Source: Puccinia triticina
Lineage: Eukaryota; Basidiomycota; Pucciniomycetes; Pucciniales; Pucciniaceae
DNA length: 64,000 bases
Reading direction: 5' to 3'
NCBI RefSeq assembly: GCF_026914185.1
Contig: NC_070562.1
Span: 4,216,001 to 4,280,000 of the forward strand
Shown here: in pieces, positions 32,540 to 44,041 of the stretch
Numbering within the stretch: position 1 is the first letter of the stretch
Layout of the letters: the number at the start of each line of letters is the position of its first letter
Made by a program: the position numbers and the translations under genes
Notes under the pieces: model-generated
What the model was told of the DNA's origin: nothing
Databases searched by the model: none
Seen by the model: the letters and a program-made list of their open reading frames with translations, nothing else

Positions 32540-33914
32540 ATGGCAACAAGTTCCAACGCTGGCCTCTCTCGTCGAAGGGTTGCTGGATCGAACAATAATG
32601 GCTCGCCATCGAATATCAACGGGCCGCTCTCGCCAGATGGATCATCAGCCTACAACAAGACATTCCAGAATGACCAGTCGACAAACGGGGCAAACTCCTC
32701 AAGCAACCACTCCAATCGAGACCAATCGAGTCATGACCCGACCCAGAACCACAAGATCGCCTATGATCCACGAGACCTCGATGATTCGACCGAGAGCTCG
32801 TTGAACCCGAAACTGACGATCATGGAGGAGATCCTACTCCTCGGCCTCAAGGACAAGCAGGGCTACCTATCCTTCTGGAACGACAACATCTCCTACACCC
32901 TGCGCGGCTGTATCATACTCGAGCTCGCACTCCGACATCGGATCGCTATGGTCAGGGATCCTAACCGCAGAAGGTTCCCCCTGCCCGATCGCTATATTGA
33001 GGTGATCGACGATCGACTGACCGGCGAAGTCCTGTTGGACGAAGCTCTCAAGATGATGAAGGCTAGTGAAAAGATGAGCGTGGGCACTTGGATAGATTTG
33101 ATGTCTGGTGAGCTACTCATACATTCCTGATTGGCCACACCCCTTCCAAAAACATCCCACCAAACGCGTGTTGTAATTCCGAAAAACCAATTCATTGAGA
33201 AATGCTAACATGTTGGATTTCCAGGTGAAACGTGGAATGTGATGAAGATTGGATATCAGTTAAAGCAAGTACGGGAGCGATTAGCGAAGGGATTAGTAGA
33301 CAAGGGCGTACTTCGAACTGAGAAGCGGAATTTCCTATTATTCGACATGGCCACCCATCCGGTATCAGACTCGACCTTCAAGGATGATGTACTCCGCCGC
33401 ACGCTTTCGATTCTCACCTCAAGGACGGTAGCGGTGCCGGTCTCGGACCTATACCAGGCGAACGTCCGCTACCGAACCTTACGAGCGGTATGCATGGTAT
33501 GTGCCTCCTTTGCGGCCAACGTGCTCGAGAACGCCCTCGTCCATCTCTCCTACGATGCTCGCGAGGCCGCCTTCCAGAAGTGCGACGAGCTCCTCGCCGA
33601 GTTCTCGCAATGGCCCCTCGGCGCCGCCGGTCCCGGCTCAAACAGCCTCAGATCCCCCTCCTCCGCGCCTCCCTCCGTCGCCGTAGGCTCCGGTGCCTCC
33701 GACGTCACCAATGCTAACTTGCTCGAAATCACCAGGGTCAGCCGCGCCGAAATGGTCCCGGGTGATGAACTACAGATCGAAGTCGTCGCTGCTGTATTGC
33801 ATGTGTTCAGCAAAATGTAATCCCACCTTCTATCTCCCTACCTCCTTTACTCTATAATACTAACCAAACCCCCTGTTTCATTTTTTCTTTTCTTTTAGGG
33901 ACTCGTTGCTGTAA
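32540..33914 (+). CDS. VPS74: Golgi phosphoprotein 3 / Vps74 homologue
   Basis: PI4P-binding adaptor that keeps glycosyltransferases in the Golgi by linking their tails to COPI. Three exons (32540-33107, 33225-33816 and 33899-33914) encode 391 residues. A low-complexity Asn/Ser-rich N-terminus of about 90 residues precedes the GPP34 fold, which starts [20 protein letters not shown]. The PI4P-site Trp and Arg lie in [12 protein letters not shown] around residue 113. [38 protein letters not shown] and [19 protein letters not shown] follow. The last exon is only 16 nt and adds MDSLL, the conserved C-terminus. A Ser/Pro/Gly-rich insertion ([17 protein letters not shown]) lies in the C-terminal part. 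The upstream C/T-rich tract suits a strong fungal promoter. Confidence 0.94.
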
Positions 33915-34752
33915 CTGAATAATTGTAGAGAATAGAGAGAAGGAAATCATCACTTGTTTTTTTGTCACTTTGATTCTTTTTCTTCATCAAAAGAAAATTT
34001 CCCATCTTTTTGGTTTTGTTTTCTCCAATTATGTTTTGTTGATTAGGTTGGTTTTTCACTCGTATATGTATATATTACATATATAGTTCTCATTAGAATT
34101 TTGCATAGGCCAATTTCTTTTTTTTTTCTCCCAGCTTTAATTTTTTGATGTCTTTCTTTCTTTCCTACACATGTCCTACTTATATACTTTTTTTGAATGA
34201 TGACATAAATACATACTTGACCAAAGACTGGCTATATGCACACTGTTCTACTTCATGCGCTACACAAATGGAGGGAAATAGCGCTGAGATCGAGGTCACT
34301 CTGGTTCACTCCGAGAAAGCATGGTGTTCAAAGTTGGTTTGCAAAGAAAAAGTCTTTGATTCTTAAACCCCAAAGTTTCAACTGTGTCAGTGTGGAGCCA
34401 CTGTTGGAGGGGGGAGATAGAGCTTGAGAGGGATTAGCACTTTAATTGGATGTGAGTGCCTCTCTGGGAACTGAGTGAGAGTCTCTCACTGTGGTCATCA
34501 GGGCTCTGCTCTTCACTAAACCACAAAACAAGAGGGACTTTTCAATTAGGGATACAATCAGACTACATAGTTCAAAGTAAACCCGAGGTCTTAGATCCAG
34601 ACTGTAAGTTCTGAGTTACTCTCGAGCCGAAGTAAAGACATTCTTCAACAAGACAAGACAAATTACAAGCAATTTTCTATACTTCTCCTCAAGTGTTTTT
34701 CTACACATTTATTTAGTGTATTCAAGCTCTTCTGAGGGGTACTACGGCGAGA
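33915..34752. other. Intergenic between convergent genes
   Basis: 3' flanks of VPS74 (+) and the E3-binding protein (-). AT-rich at 33,930-34,200; the remainder has no recognised repeat or gene. Confidence 0.4.
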
Positions 34753-35581
34753 TCACACAAAACCTTCAAAGTATTTGTCGATCGGTTGTCTCAAGGAGGT
34801 GGGGTCTGGTCGGGATGATCGAGCGGCCGAAGCCGGGAGGGGATACTCGTCTAGAAGACAATCGAAAGAGGAAGCTGTGATAAGAACGACGAAATCATCG
34901 AACCGAGATTAGCTTGGTGGCGCTTGATAAGAGAAAATTTTGAAGGAAAAAGAGAAAAGAGTGAAAATCAACTTGCCAGTGAAAGAAGTGGAGGAGCGAT
35001 GGGTCAGAGCAGATAGCCCCTCAGTGATCAGTAGACGAATGGCCGACGCATCCAGCGATGGTAGTTCCTGGAGCAAAGTATGCGTAAGAGGGTGAGCATG
35101 CAGAAGGCAGATCTGGAGTGGCTGTAAACAGAGTAGCGGACCTGTGCTTCGGTTGGTTTGGATGTCGCGGATGAGCCCAGCATTGATCTCTCCGCTAATC
35201 GGGCATCGGCGTCGGCCTGTATCATCTTCTGGGCGGTCCCGCTCGGCGACGAGGCCTTCTTGAAGTGTGTCAAGACATCCCCCTTCGTTAGTCTACCCCG
35301 GAGGCCTGTTCCTTTGATCTTGGTAGCATCCTTTACGCCCCTGTTTTTTTTTCCCCATCCATTGACATCAGCTCAGGCCATTCGATGTTAAGGGGTGCCC
35401 GTTATTTTGGTAAAGCGTACAATTCATGCAGAATCCGGCTGACGGCGGGGCTGAGGGGCAGCGCACTTTTGAGGATCTGTGCCGGCGCACTAGCTGCTGA
35501 GGATGCGGAGCTGGTGAAGAACTTGCTGTGGATCGGAGTGATGGCTGTCCTGAGCAGTCGGCAGGGTGAGTGGCCAAGCAT
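34753..35581 (-). CDS. E3-binding (peripheral subunit-binding) domain protein, PDX1-like
   Basis: Four exons: 35581-35421, 35340-35142, 35067-34977 and 34850-34753, 182 residues. The N-terminus MLGHSPCRLLRTAITPIHSK reads as a mitochondrial presequence. The peripheral subunit-binding domain follows: PLSPAVSRILHELGVKDATK then IKGTGLRGRLTKGDVLTHF. This fold binds dihydrolipoamide dehydrogenase (E3) or E1 in 2-oxoacid dehydrogenase complexes. There is no lipoyl domain with the DKA/DKV lysine and no acyltransferase catalytic domain, so it is neither a full E2 nor a classical PDX1. The C-terminal part is LDASAIRLLITEGLSAL, then SFTDEYPLPAS. The third intron starts GCAAGT (34,976-34,971), a GC-AG intron needed to keep this ending; reading through would add LIFTLFSF and stop. 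It diverges from YJU2, 206 bp apart. Confidence 0.72.
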
Positions 35582-35787
35582 GGTGCTGGTGTCCGTGGGG
35601 CTGCTTTCTGTGGCCACGGAACTGGTGAAGGTAGACTTGGTGGTCAACTCCGGGGTCCTCCCGGGGTGTGTGTCCCCGACCTGCCTCCTCATGGCCGGAG
35701 AGGCTCAGGCTTTCAACCGCAACCTCACCAATTTCGACTCGGGCGACCTCAACTGCAAACCTCATAACCGGGTAGTAAAAACCAAAC
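35582..35787. promoter_or_regulatory. Bidirectional promoter region (E3-binding protein / YJU2)
   Basis: Only 206 bp separate the start codons of these divergent genes. No TATA box is evident. Shared regulation is inferred from the spacing. Confidence 0.45.
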
Positions 35788-37026
35788 ATGTCCGAGAGAA
35801 AGGTCCTCAACAAATAGTACGTTTTCCTGAGGACTTCTTTGACTATTCTTCGGTTGATTCTTGGTTGATCCCGTGATGTCCGTATTTCCTATAGCTACCC
35901 GCCGGACTTCGATCCTGCCAAAATCCCGAGAAGGAAGCTAGCCAAGGATCGTCAGCAGGTCGTCCGGTTAATGGCACCGTTCTCCATGCAATGCCTATCT
36001 TGTACCGGTTAGTCGTCACCTGTCTTGAAACACTCGGCTTCTGATGAAAAGAAAACTTACTGGCCTCACAGAATTTATTTACAAGGGGAAGAAATTCAAC
36101 GCTCGAAAGGAAGCTGCTGCTGGGGAGCATTACTTTGGGATCAAAATCTTCCGGTGTGTTATGCGTGTTAGAACAATCTGCAACCCACCCACACACTGAC
36201 GATTCTCATTTTCCAATCCAGATTTTACATCAAGTGCCCTCGATGCTCGAATGAGATCACATTTAAGACCGACCCCAAGCACTCCGATTATGTGGCTGAA
36301 CACGGTGCCCAGAGAAACTTCGAACCATGGAGGGAAGAGGAAGCAGCAAAGAATGCAGGCTCCGACTCCGATGATGATGTGGAAAGACTTCTTGCAGCTG
36401 AACAGGCGGAACTGGAGGAAGAGCAAGAGGATTCGATGCGAAGCTTAGAGAAGAACCAAGTCGAAAGCAAACGAGAGATGGAGATATTGGACAAGCTGCA
36501 GGAGATCAGAACTCGTAATGCGCGTCTGGAGCGATCTGGAAATGGGCGTGGGGTCGATGGAGTGCTGGCTAGTGTCAGCAGTCGGATCCAATCTGGTCTG
36601 GCGGGCACCAAGGAAATACTGGAACAAGAACGCCATTTACAGGAAGCGGAAGAAGATGAGGCCGAAGTCGCAAAATACTTCTCGAAGGTCGCTGCTCAAC
36701 CTCTCAAGCCTTTGCCCAGCATCGAAGAACACGATGGCGAGGAAGGACCGAGGGCGTCTGGCTCTGGCAGCCATCTGGAGCAGGAAGCTGGCGACAAAGA
36801 TGATCTACAGCAGAATGGAATCAATCCAACACCAGCAACGACTGGCCCCGAGAGTATCACAATCAAACGGAAATTCACCGATGTCGAACCTGACGTGCAC
36901 TCCCTACTTTCCGAGAAATCTCGCGAGATGTTGGCAACTGCATCTGGCTTTACTAAGCTTCCCCCAAAGAAAAAGAAAAACGCTACCATGAATGCACTGG
37001 GTGTGAAGATAAAAAAGAAATCTTAA
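35788..37026 (+). CDS. YJU2: Splicing factor Yju2 / Cwc16 (CCDC94) homologue
   Basis: Step-one factor that joins the Prp19-associated spliceosome and promotes branching. Four exons: 35788-35816, 35895-36007, 36072-36153 and 36222-37026, 342 residues. The N-terminus [24 protein letters not shown] is the family signature that enters the catalytic centre. A zinc-binding fold follows with two CxxC pairs, MQCLSC and IKCPRC, and the conserved [20 protein letters not shown] and [19 protein letters not shown]. The C-terminal half is charged and coiled-coil-like ([20 protein letters not shown]) and ends in a Lys-rich basic tail ([10 protein letters not shown] and VKIKKKS), a likely nuclear localisation signal. 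Exon 1 is only 29 nt, and the start is fixed by the invariant MSERK. Confidence 0.95.
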
Positions 37027-38778
37027 ACTCACTAGTACTTATTTTGTAATCCTATGACCATGTTCGCCTGTGTTCTAGCAATCGCTTCTGAAGACATCTA
37101 CAACTCTAGCCGAGTCTTGCGATCAATTCATTGCACACCTCAACAGAAGAGAATCGCATGGCTCCTGCAAAACAGGCCAATTCTTCCAGCCAAATCTCAC
37201 CGCACCTTCAGGATGAGGCTTGACAAACAGATGGGCAATCACCTTGACAAACTCCTTTCTTCCCTATTGATCACTAGAAGGATTGCTGGATATCTCACTA
37301 TACCCAACATGAAGATACCGTTCCGTTTCTGGATATGATATCATGGCGTGCTGTACATAAATGGTTGAATTCTACACTGCTTACCCCTTTAGTTGGCCCA
37401 CCTACTAGGTCTCAACTGTGTACATAGGCTGAGACTGAGGCTTCAATGTTTCCTCAAGTCTTGCTATTTTTTTCCATCGGTTTTAATTCACAATGCATTG
37501 GACAAAGTAATCTTGCTCTATAGCTTTGTATGTGTTTCTCATTATCTTTAGATTGTTGAATGTGTTGTTTGCAGCCCTGGCCTCTGTCACCTTTAAAACA
37601 TGTTGGCTCATTGGATCCAATATGTCCATCATTATTGTAAAGCTGTTGAGCAACTTTTCAAATGCAAATAGCCATCATCCTTAGTTTACACATGCACTCA
37701 AACAAGAGATCATATATCTTCAAAATGTTGGCCTTTTGAATTTCAGCTTCCTTTTATAACCTGTCAACCTGAGTATATCTTTTGCAAATTGTGATTTTGA
37801 TAGAGGCTTAATTGACCAGCATTCCTACTGAGCCAGCCAAGAATCACTACTAATTCTTGTCTTTGATAATCCAGAATGAGGATTTAGATCAAGGAGATCT
37901 TTCCATCTGCTACATAGTACATACCCATCAGTTCAAAAAGTAATCACTACTAAACTGCAAACTTGAAATCTCCTGTGCTTGCAGGGCACCAGCACTCTCC
38001 TGCAGGGAGTGACTTCTGCAAATTACAATTCCAAGTCTCAGAGAGTATGGGTACTGCATGTACAATTCCAAGTCTCAGAGAGTATGGGTACCACATGAGG
38101 GGACATAAAACCCTTCAGATTATCCAGAAGACCATTAATTTATTGTGATAAGCCAACAATTCTTTGAAATTGTGTCAGAAGGGATTCCTTTCAGGCAACA
38201 AGACTGAAGTACCACTGGGACACCTGCCTGCGGGTGCCGGGTATGAGTATGGGTGCCTATTTTTTGTTCAAAATTGGTGTGGCACCCGGGTACACAGCCC
38301 CATTCTCTAGATCTGAGAGTTGGGAGAAGAAGAAGAGAAGGGAGAGAAAAGCATTCCAAGAGGAAAAGAGTTGCACTCTGAGATAAACTAGGTTCAGTAA
38401 AAAGGGCACACTGCCAGCATATTTACATCCCAGTTTAGCTGGGATGCACTCAACCAATTTAAAATGGGTTGATCTCATCCAATGAAATATGTGTGAGAAT
38501 TCACGTCTAGGTGAACGGCATCTTTCTCACAAAGTGAGAAAGATGCCGGGATCTCAATCAGCTGCGGAATCTGGTAAGCGAAGCAAACCATTTTCTGCAG
38601 TCAAATCAAGCGCCGCGGGATCGTAAAACTGAAATCATCTTTTAATGCAAACAGGTCCGATCCACATGAGCAGCAAGATTAGGCTCAAGGAAAATCCTGG
38701 ATCCCGATCACTATCCGAGAGAATTACAACCAGCACCAAAGGTAAGTGGTTTAATTAAAACTCAAGGATAGATGACTA
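37027..38778. other. Intergenic with short direct and dispersed repeats
   Basis: No gene is supported. Around 38,016-38,088 a unit with TTCCAAGTCTCAGAGAGTAT is directly duplicated 46 nt apart. A copy of the GTACC/GGTGCC dispersed repeat lies at 38,221-38,290 (compare 30,603). An inverted pair ATCTTTCTCAC/GTGAGAAAGAT is at 38,519-38,544. Confidence 0.45.
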
Positions 38779-39607
38779 AGGCCCTGTTTGGCGCCGATAT
38801 AATTGGTGAAATAATCCGTGACATTTTGATTATTTCACCTGAAATAAAATGTAATTGAATATATCGCTGGCGTTTGTCAGTACATCGGTATAAACCCAGC
38901 CAGCCAACCACCCACCTCTCAATCAACCAAGAAAGCAAATGGACAAACTCGCCCTCCACTTGATGACCACCCACCCGGTCATTGAGTGGCTATAGCCTAT
39001 GACCCACTTCACCCACTCAATGACGCAGTCGGTCATTGAGTGGATGTATTGTAGTCCACCCAATGAACAGGACAGTTCAAGGGGACTTATACATATCCAC
39101 TTGATGGCCTGATTTGTCATCGAGTGGAGTATGTTCCACTCAACAACCAACTGGGTCACTGAGTGGATACCTACTCCACTTGATGACCAACCGGGCCATC
39201 AAGTGGAGCATTTATCCACTCAATGACCAACCAGGCTATCGAGTGGATAAGTCCATTCAATGACCCGGTTGGTCATCAAGGGTCATCAAGCAAGTGGAGT
39301 GTTATACAATCCACTTGATGACCAACCGGGCCATTGAGTGGATATATGAGTCCACTCATTGAGTGGATACATCGAGCTAGTGGAGTGTTGTATGATGTAT
39401 CCACTCAATGAGGTCAATAATCAAGGTCGGGAGTTGCAAGGGTGGGTCTGATTTCGCTGCCAATATATTGGCATGTAGGAACTGTAATTGTAAATTATTT
39501 CATGTTTTGAATATTTCGGTTTGCCAAACGCCATTGGCATTTTACCGATATAATCGTGAAATATTTGTGAAATATATCACTGATTATATTGGTGCCAAAT
39601 GGGGCCT
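38779..39607. repeat. Terminal-inverted-repeat element carrying a minisatellite
   Basis: It opens AGGCCCTGTTTGGCGCCGAT and closes TTGGTGCCAAATGGGGCCT, imperfect inverted repeats whose interiors (ATAATTGGTGAAATAATC and GTGAAATATATCACTGATTA) also pair. The core, 38,968-39,415, is an array of ~35-nt units built on GACCAACCGGGCCATTGAG and CCACTCAATGACC. The ends match the foldback at 24,649-25,035. It is non-coding, probably a non-autonomous element that captured or expanded a satellite. Confidence 0.7.
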
Positions 39608-39762
39608 AAAGAGTTGCTAATGTGATATATAACAGCTCTAGACATCGTCAGAGAAAACCAGACCGAACACACTGAGTCCACTCAAAGAGTTGGGAATACT
39701 GGTAAGAGTGTTTGTTCTTAGATTAGGCAGACAGAAACAAAAGGCTAAGAGAAAGACACCGT

Positions 39763-40016
39763 TGAACTGTTACAGACAACGTTGCAATAATTCTCTGCCG
39801 TTTCGCTGTTGCTCAACCAAGTAGGATATAAAAAGGCAAAAGCCTTATCCGAGTAAGAGAGATTGAAGCTAAGATAATAGTCAGCAAAGACTGATGCTGA
39901 ACTTGTCTCATTCTTCCAGATCATCTTAACCCAAAGAACCATTCACGGTTCCACAAGTTCTCACATTGAGACCAACCTCTATCCATCCTGTTAGATAGCG
40001 GTCTTGTGTCTGCTCT
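39763..40016. other. Possible solo LTR
   Basis: From TGTTACAGAC to about 40,016 there is LTR-like sequence: a TATAAAAAGG box at 39,829, a leader-like AAAGCC segment and short Ser/Thr-like random frames. I could not find a second copy or a target-site duplication in the window, so this is weak. Confidence 0.25.
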
Positions 40017-41926
40017 TAGGTAAAAAGGAGATTTCACTTCTTTTACTTTAGAACATAATTGTAAATACAAAATAAATGAGACTTGAAGACTAATAAGAAT
40101 AAAAATCTTAGTTCTCTAAATTCTTTCAATATGAACCCAAGGGACCTTGGATTTATATTTCATCAGTTGAGATCAACCCAAGTTTAAATTGGTTGAGGTC
40201 ATCCCAGTTTAACTGGGATAACCCCAACCTAGCTAATTATGCTGGCAGTGTTACTACCTGTCAATATCCTTGGCATCTGTGACAGAAGGTGTACTGGGGG
40301 TATAGTGGCCTTTGGTTTGTGATACTGGGTTATCTGGGTGTGTGGTTCTGGTTGTCTGAAGTCTGTGTATCCTCCAGCTGCATGGGGGATCCTGAATTAA
40401 AAAAAAAATCACAGTTTGCTTACATAATTACATATGAACTTGTGGTTGGTGCGCTCTGTTTCATCTATGTGGCGGGGGCGTGCACGCGCTTTGAGAAACA
40501 CCAAACCCTATGAAGGATTTGAGATATTGAAAATTTACCAGTGGAAACAAGGTTCAAAATTGCTTCAGACAACAAAATCTGAAGTCAAAACAAGGTTAAA
40601 ACTTAATTCTGAAAAGATGTAGAAGAAATGATGTGAAAATGAGTGATAAAGGTAGACTTTTGGTGAGCTGTGCTGGCTCTAAGGCTGACTATCCCCCTCA
40701 ATCTGTAATAATCTGGAAATTCAGATTTTGAAGAGAAATCTGAAATTTGGGACTCTGGATCACTCTGGGGAGCTTTGGGCACCTCAATTTCCCTGCAAAA
40801 CCTGATAATTGTTGGCTCAGTCTCAGATCTGAATTTCCAGATCAACACTATCCTCCTTCTACCCAAACTGGTCAGAATTGGTTTCCAACAGTGGACTTGC
40901 ACTTGGAAGGCTTGAAATGCGTATGTTTTCAACTTTGAGAACCCTGAATCTTATGCAATTTTGAACAGCGTAATTGCACTGACAGTGTCATTCACTGCTT
41001 TTGGTTGAGGATGGGTCTTCATCCCTGCTATGGAAATAGTTTTGCGTGGAGGACTTCCCGTCACAATCTGGGAGTGATCTGGGAGCCTCCCAGAGTCTCA
41101 AAGCCTGCATTTCCCTGCAAAATTTAGGACCAGATCTGGGTCTGGAGGGGCTCCCAGATTGACAGGAAGTTCCGCCAGTTCCTCCAGTGGAGGACTACCT
41201 GCCAATCTGGAAACCCAGATTTTCCCAGATTTCGCAGGGAAATCTAGGCAGATCTAGGATTTGGGATGATCGAGCCCAGATTTCCCCGCAAAATCTGGAA
41301 AAATCTGAGTTCCCAGATTGACGGGAAGTCCTCCACTTCCCTTCACAATCTGGGAGTGATCTGGGAGCCTCCCAGAGTCTCAAAGCCTGCATTTCCCTGC
41401 AAAATTTAGGGCCAGATCTGGGTCTGGAGGGGTTCCTAGATTGACAGGAAGTTCCGCCAGTTCCTCCAGTTCCTCCAGTAAAGTACGAACATTCAACTTG
41501 AACATGTTTCTTATTCTTTGGTACACAAATAAATACAAGTTTCCCAAGATAGATTTGGCACCCTTGGTGCATTTTGTGCGGAGACATCCAAACCTTCAGG
41601 TAGTTCCCCGTCAAGGATTCGGGGGTGGGGATGGGAGCCGCCAGAAAAGAGATGCTTTTCCGGTTTTTGGGAGCGGGATGCACCCTGTCTCCCCCCAAAC
41701 AGCCCATAATCATTTGATGCAACTTCAAGATACAGGTCGCCCGACCGGCGTTGGATATAACTGTACGCACATAAATATATGTGGAAGCGGCATTGTCGAG
41801 GGTTGTTTCCAACTTGCTTATGATCGGTGAGAATCGGGCGGGGTTAAGTAATGTTTCAGAGACTCGCTTGACGAACGATTCCAGCTTACGACCACTTTGT
41901 CTGGAGCTCTTTCCCTCGCTTCCCAT
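40017..41926. other. Intergenic, MITE-rich, with a possible truncated minus-strand exon
   Basis: Degenerate MITE family 2 sequence lies at 40,670-40,870 and a cluster at 41,046-41,480. On the minus strand, 41,926-41,680 encodes a plausible exon (MGSEGKSSRQSGRKLESFVK, then LETTLDNAASTYIYVRTV) ending at a GTGCAT donor. I do not recognise it and found no following exon; downstream is MITE sequence. Confidence 0.4.
41046..41480. repeat. Nested MITE family 2 cluster
   Basis: Three copies: 41,046-41,175 (GTGGAGGACTTCCCGTCACA ... GACAGGAAGTTCCGCC), a different subtype at 41,187-41,336 closely matching the core of 31,589-31,866, and a third from about 41,331 nearly identical to the first. The middle copy appears to sit between two sister copies that share the C-rich motif CAGTTCCTCCAG, as in repeated insertion near one site. 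Confidence 0.75.
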
Positions 41927-42153
41927 TAGTCAGACTCAGATGAACAGAATACATACATAGATTAGGGGCGCCAGGCAGTGATACGCAGCAGGATAGTTGA
42001 TTAGTCGATATTACACTTTGATTTGTAAATATATACTACGTGCCCGGTCAAAGTGTGGTTGTATGCGAAGTCTGTAGGAGTTTTCAATAAAAAAGGTTCA
42101 TTCGTTCATACTTTCATATCCACCGATTTCGTGAAACTCGGACAATTCGGAGG

Positions 42154-44041
42154 ATGCCATTCGTCAACGTTGCAGGGGATGTTAATCTCTTTTACGAGAT
42201 CAAGCCTACCACCTCAGCCCTTCAAGCCACCACCCCCTGGCTACTTATCCTTCACCCACAATTCCTCGATATCTCATTTGTTTATCCTTACGTCGACGGG
42301 CCAGGTCAACTACTCGAACGATTCAATATCATCCTAATTGACTTCCGTTCTCATGGCCGCACGCAAGCAAAAGTCTCGCCATCCTGTGATCTCTGGACCC
42401 TGGCTGCCGATCTGGCCTTCGCACTCCACAAGCTCAATCTGCCTCCTGTTCACCTTCTGGCTACCGATCCACTCGGCGCCGAGGTAGCAATCCGTTTCAG
42501 TGGCTTGTTTGCCAGCCTCGTAGTGAGCGTTTGTATGTGTACCATGCCACCCTCTCAAGAGTTTGTTTATACTCCACTCTATCTTCTTTCTTACTAAAAA
42601 AATCTCGCCGTGAGAGCCTGGCCTTTTCACTCTTTTACGCGGCGCATCACCAGATTCTCTAAGCATTTTGGTTACATACTTTGATCATTTTTTCGACAAA
42701 TAATCTCCACTCATCTCTAGGGAAGGATTTGTCAGCACTGCATTCCAAGCCGTCATGGGATCCTGGACGAATCCAGAGCTTCCTGAAGATTGGGATGCTT
42801 GTTAGTACTATACTTTGATTTGGCTTGATCGTCTGTTCCTGATGTCTGGTCCATCGATCTCCCATGATTGCTATGCGTCTTATGGCTGACTTGAATTCTC
42901 TTATCCAACAGCTGTCTCGGCGACACAATGGTGGCTGTATGGGCCTCGATCGACTTATTGCTCTTTGGATGTCCTGGACGCTTGGGCTGGCGCGTTGATC
43001 CGTCGATATCCTCCCTGCAAGGCAACACTTGCGCTCGGTTCTTGTGTTGCCTACGTAGAGGTAAGTTTTCTTCGCATTGAAAGGATTCAGCAAACGAGAA
43101 GAACGAAATGATAATGATTTATTTTATGTTTCTCTTTCAATCAGCGTGAGACACCTCCCTCGTCATTGGCACCCCTGCTCAAGGCACCCATGCTGGTGCT
43201 ACACGTACGTGTTCGAGGATTAGCTCTGATCCTTTAAATCACTGTTTCATTTGTGAACCTCGTTCTAATATTTACCCTATCGGCCAAAAAGGGCGATTTC
43301 CAGAATATCTACGATTGCCCCGGTGCTGAGCGCAGGTTTAATGAATTCATCAACCTTCCCCCTCCGAGTAGTTTCAGAGTTATGAAAGGTGCGTGACCGC
43401 CAAACGCATTGGGCAATATGTTTATCTCTGACGCACTCGCACCTTGGTTTGTCTTAACAGATACCCCCCTTCAAATGTTTGACACGTTCCCTGAACGAGT
43501 GAAGGAACAGTATTACCCGTGGATCGACAATCTGCTTGCACAACAAACAATCATCCCAGCTGAGCCCTCTGCTACAATATCGACGTTGTTCAATCCTAGC
43601 GAAGCTCTGAAACTACTGGCCGAACTACTCGGTGACCCTTCGGTTGCTTCTCGCGACCCTCACACCAGCGACAGTTTCTATGCTCTTAGTGATGAAAAGA
43701 TATCGAGCAACGCGGAACGAATTCGAACTCTGGAAAGCAATCAGATCAGCAAATTTTCTATCTTAGGAGGTGGTGCACCTGAATCTTGGACTGGTGCTTC
43801 ATTTGAGGAGCAAAATCCAGAGAGGTGCGGATCAAGCTTGCCCTTACAAACGCAGATTTTTCAATAGAACAAGCACTGACCCTGGGTCTCCGGGTGATCC
43901 TCTTACTCAACCCACTGTCTAAATGTGTCCCCCAGGTTTTCAAAACGCATTCAAAAAAGTGCTGGCGAGGGTGGGACAAGCATGGTTGAGGAGATTATAT
44001 TGGCTATCACCGAATCAACGGCTGAAGACGACTTGTTATGA
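42154..44041 (+). CDS. Alpha/beta-hydrolase-like protein lacking the Ser nucleophile
   Basis: Seven exons keep frame: 42154-42560, 42721-42800, 42912-43060, 43145-43204, 43292-43388, 43461-43824 and 43936-44041, 420 residues. The N-terminus follows the alpha/beta-hydrolase pattern: MPFVNVAGDVNLFYE, then PWLLILHPQFLD (oxyanion-hole region, normally HG), IILIDFRSHGRTQ (typical D-x-R-x-x-G-x-S) and VHLLATDPLGAEVAIRF. The last is the nucleophile elbow: the expected G-x-S-x-G reads T-D-P-L-G, so the catalytic Ser is absent. KAPMLVLHGDFQNIY corresponds to the acid-residue strand. The C-terminal 200 residues are helical with no known domain. It is probably a non-enzymatic member or one with another nucleophile. 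Confidence 0.72.
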
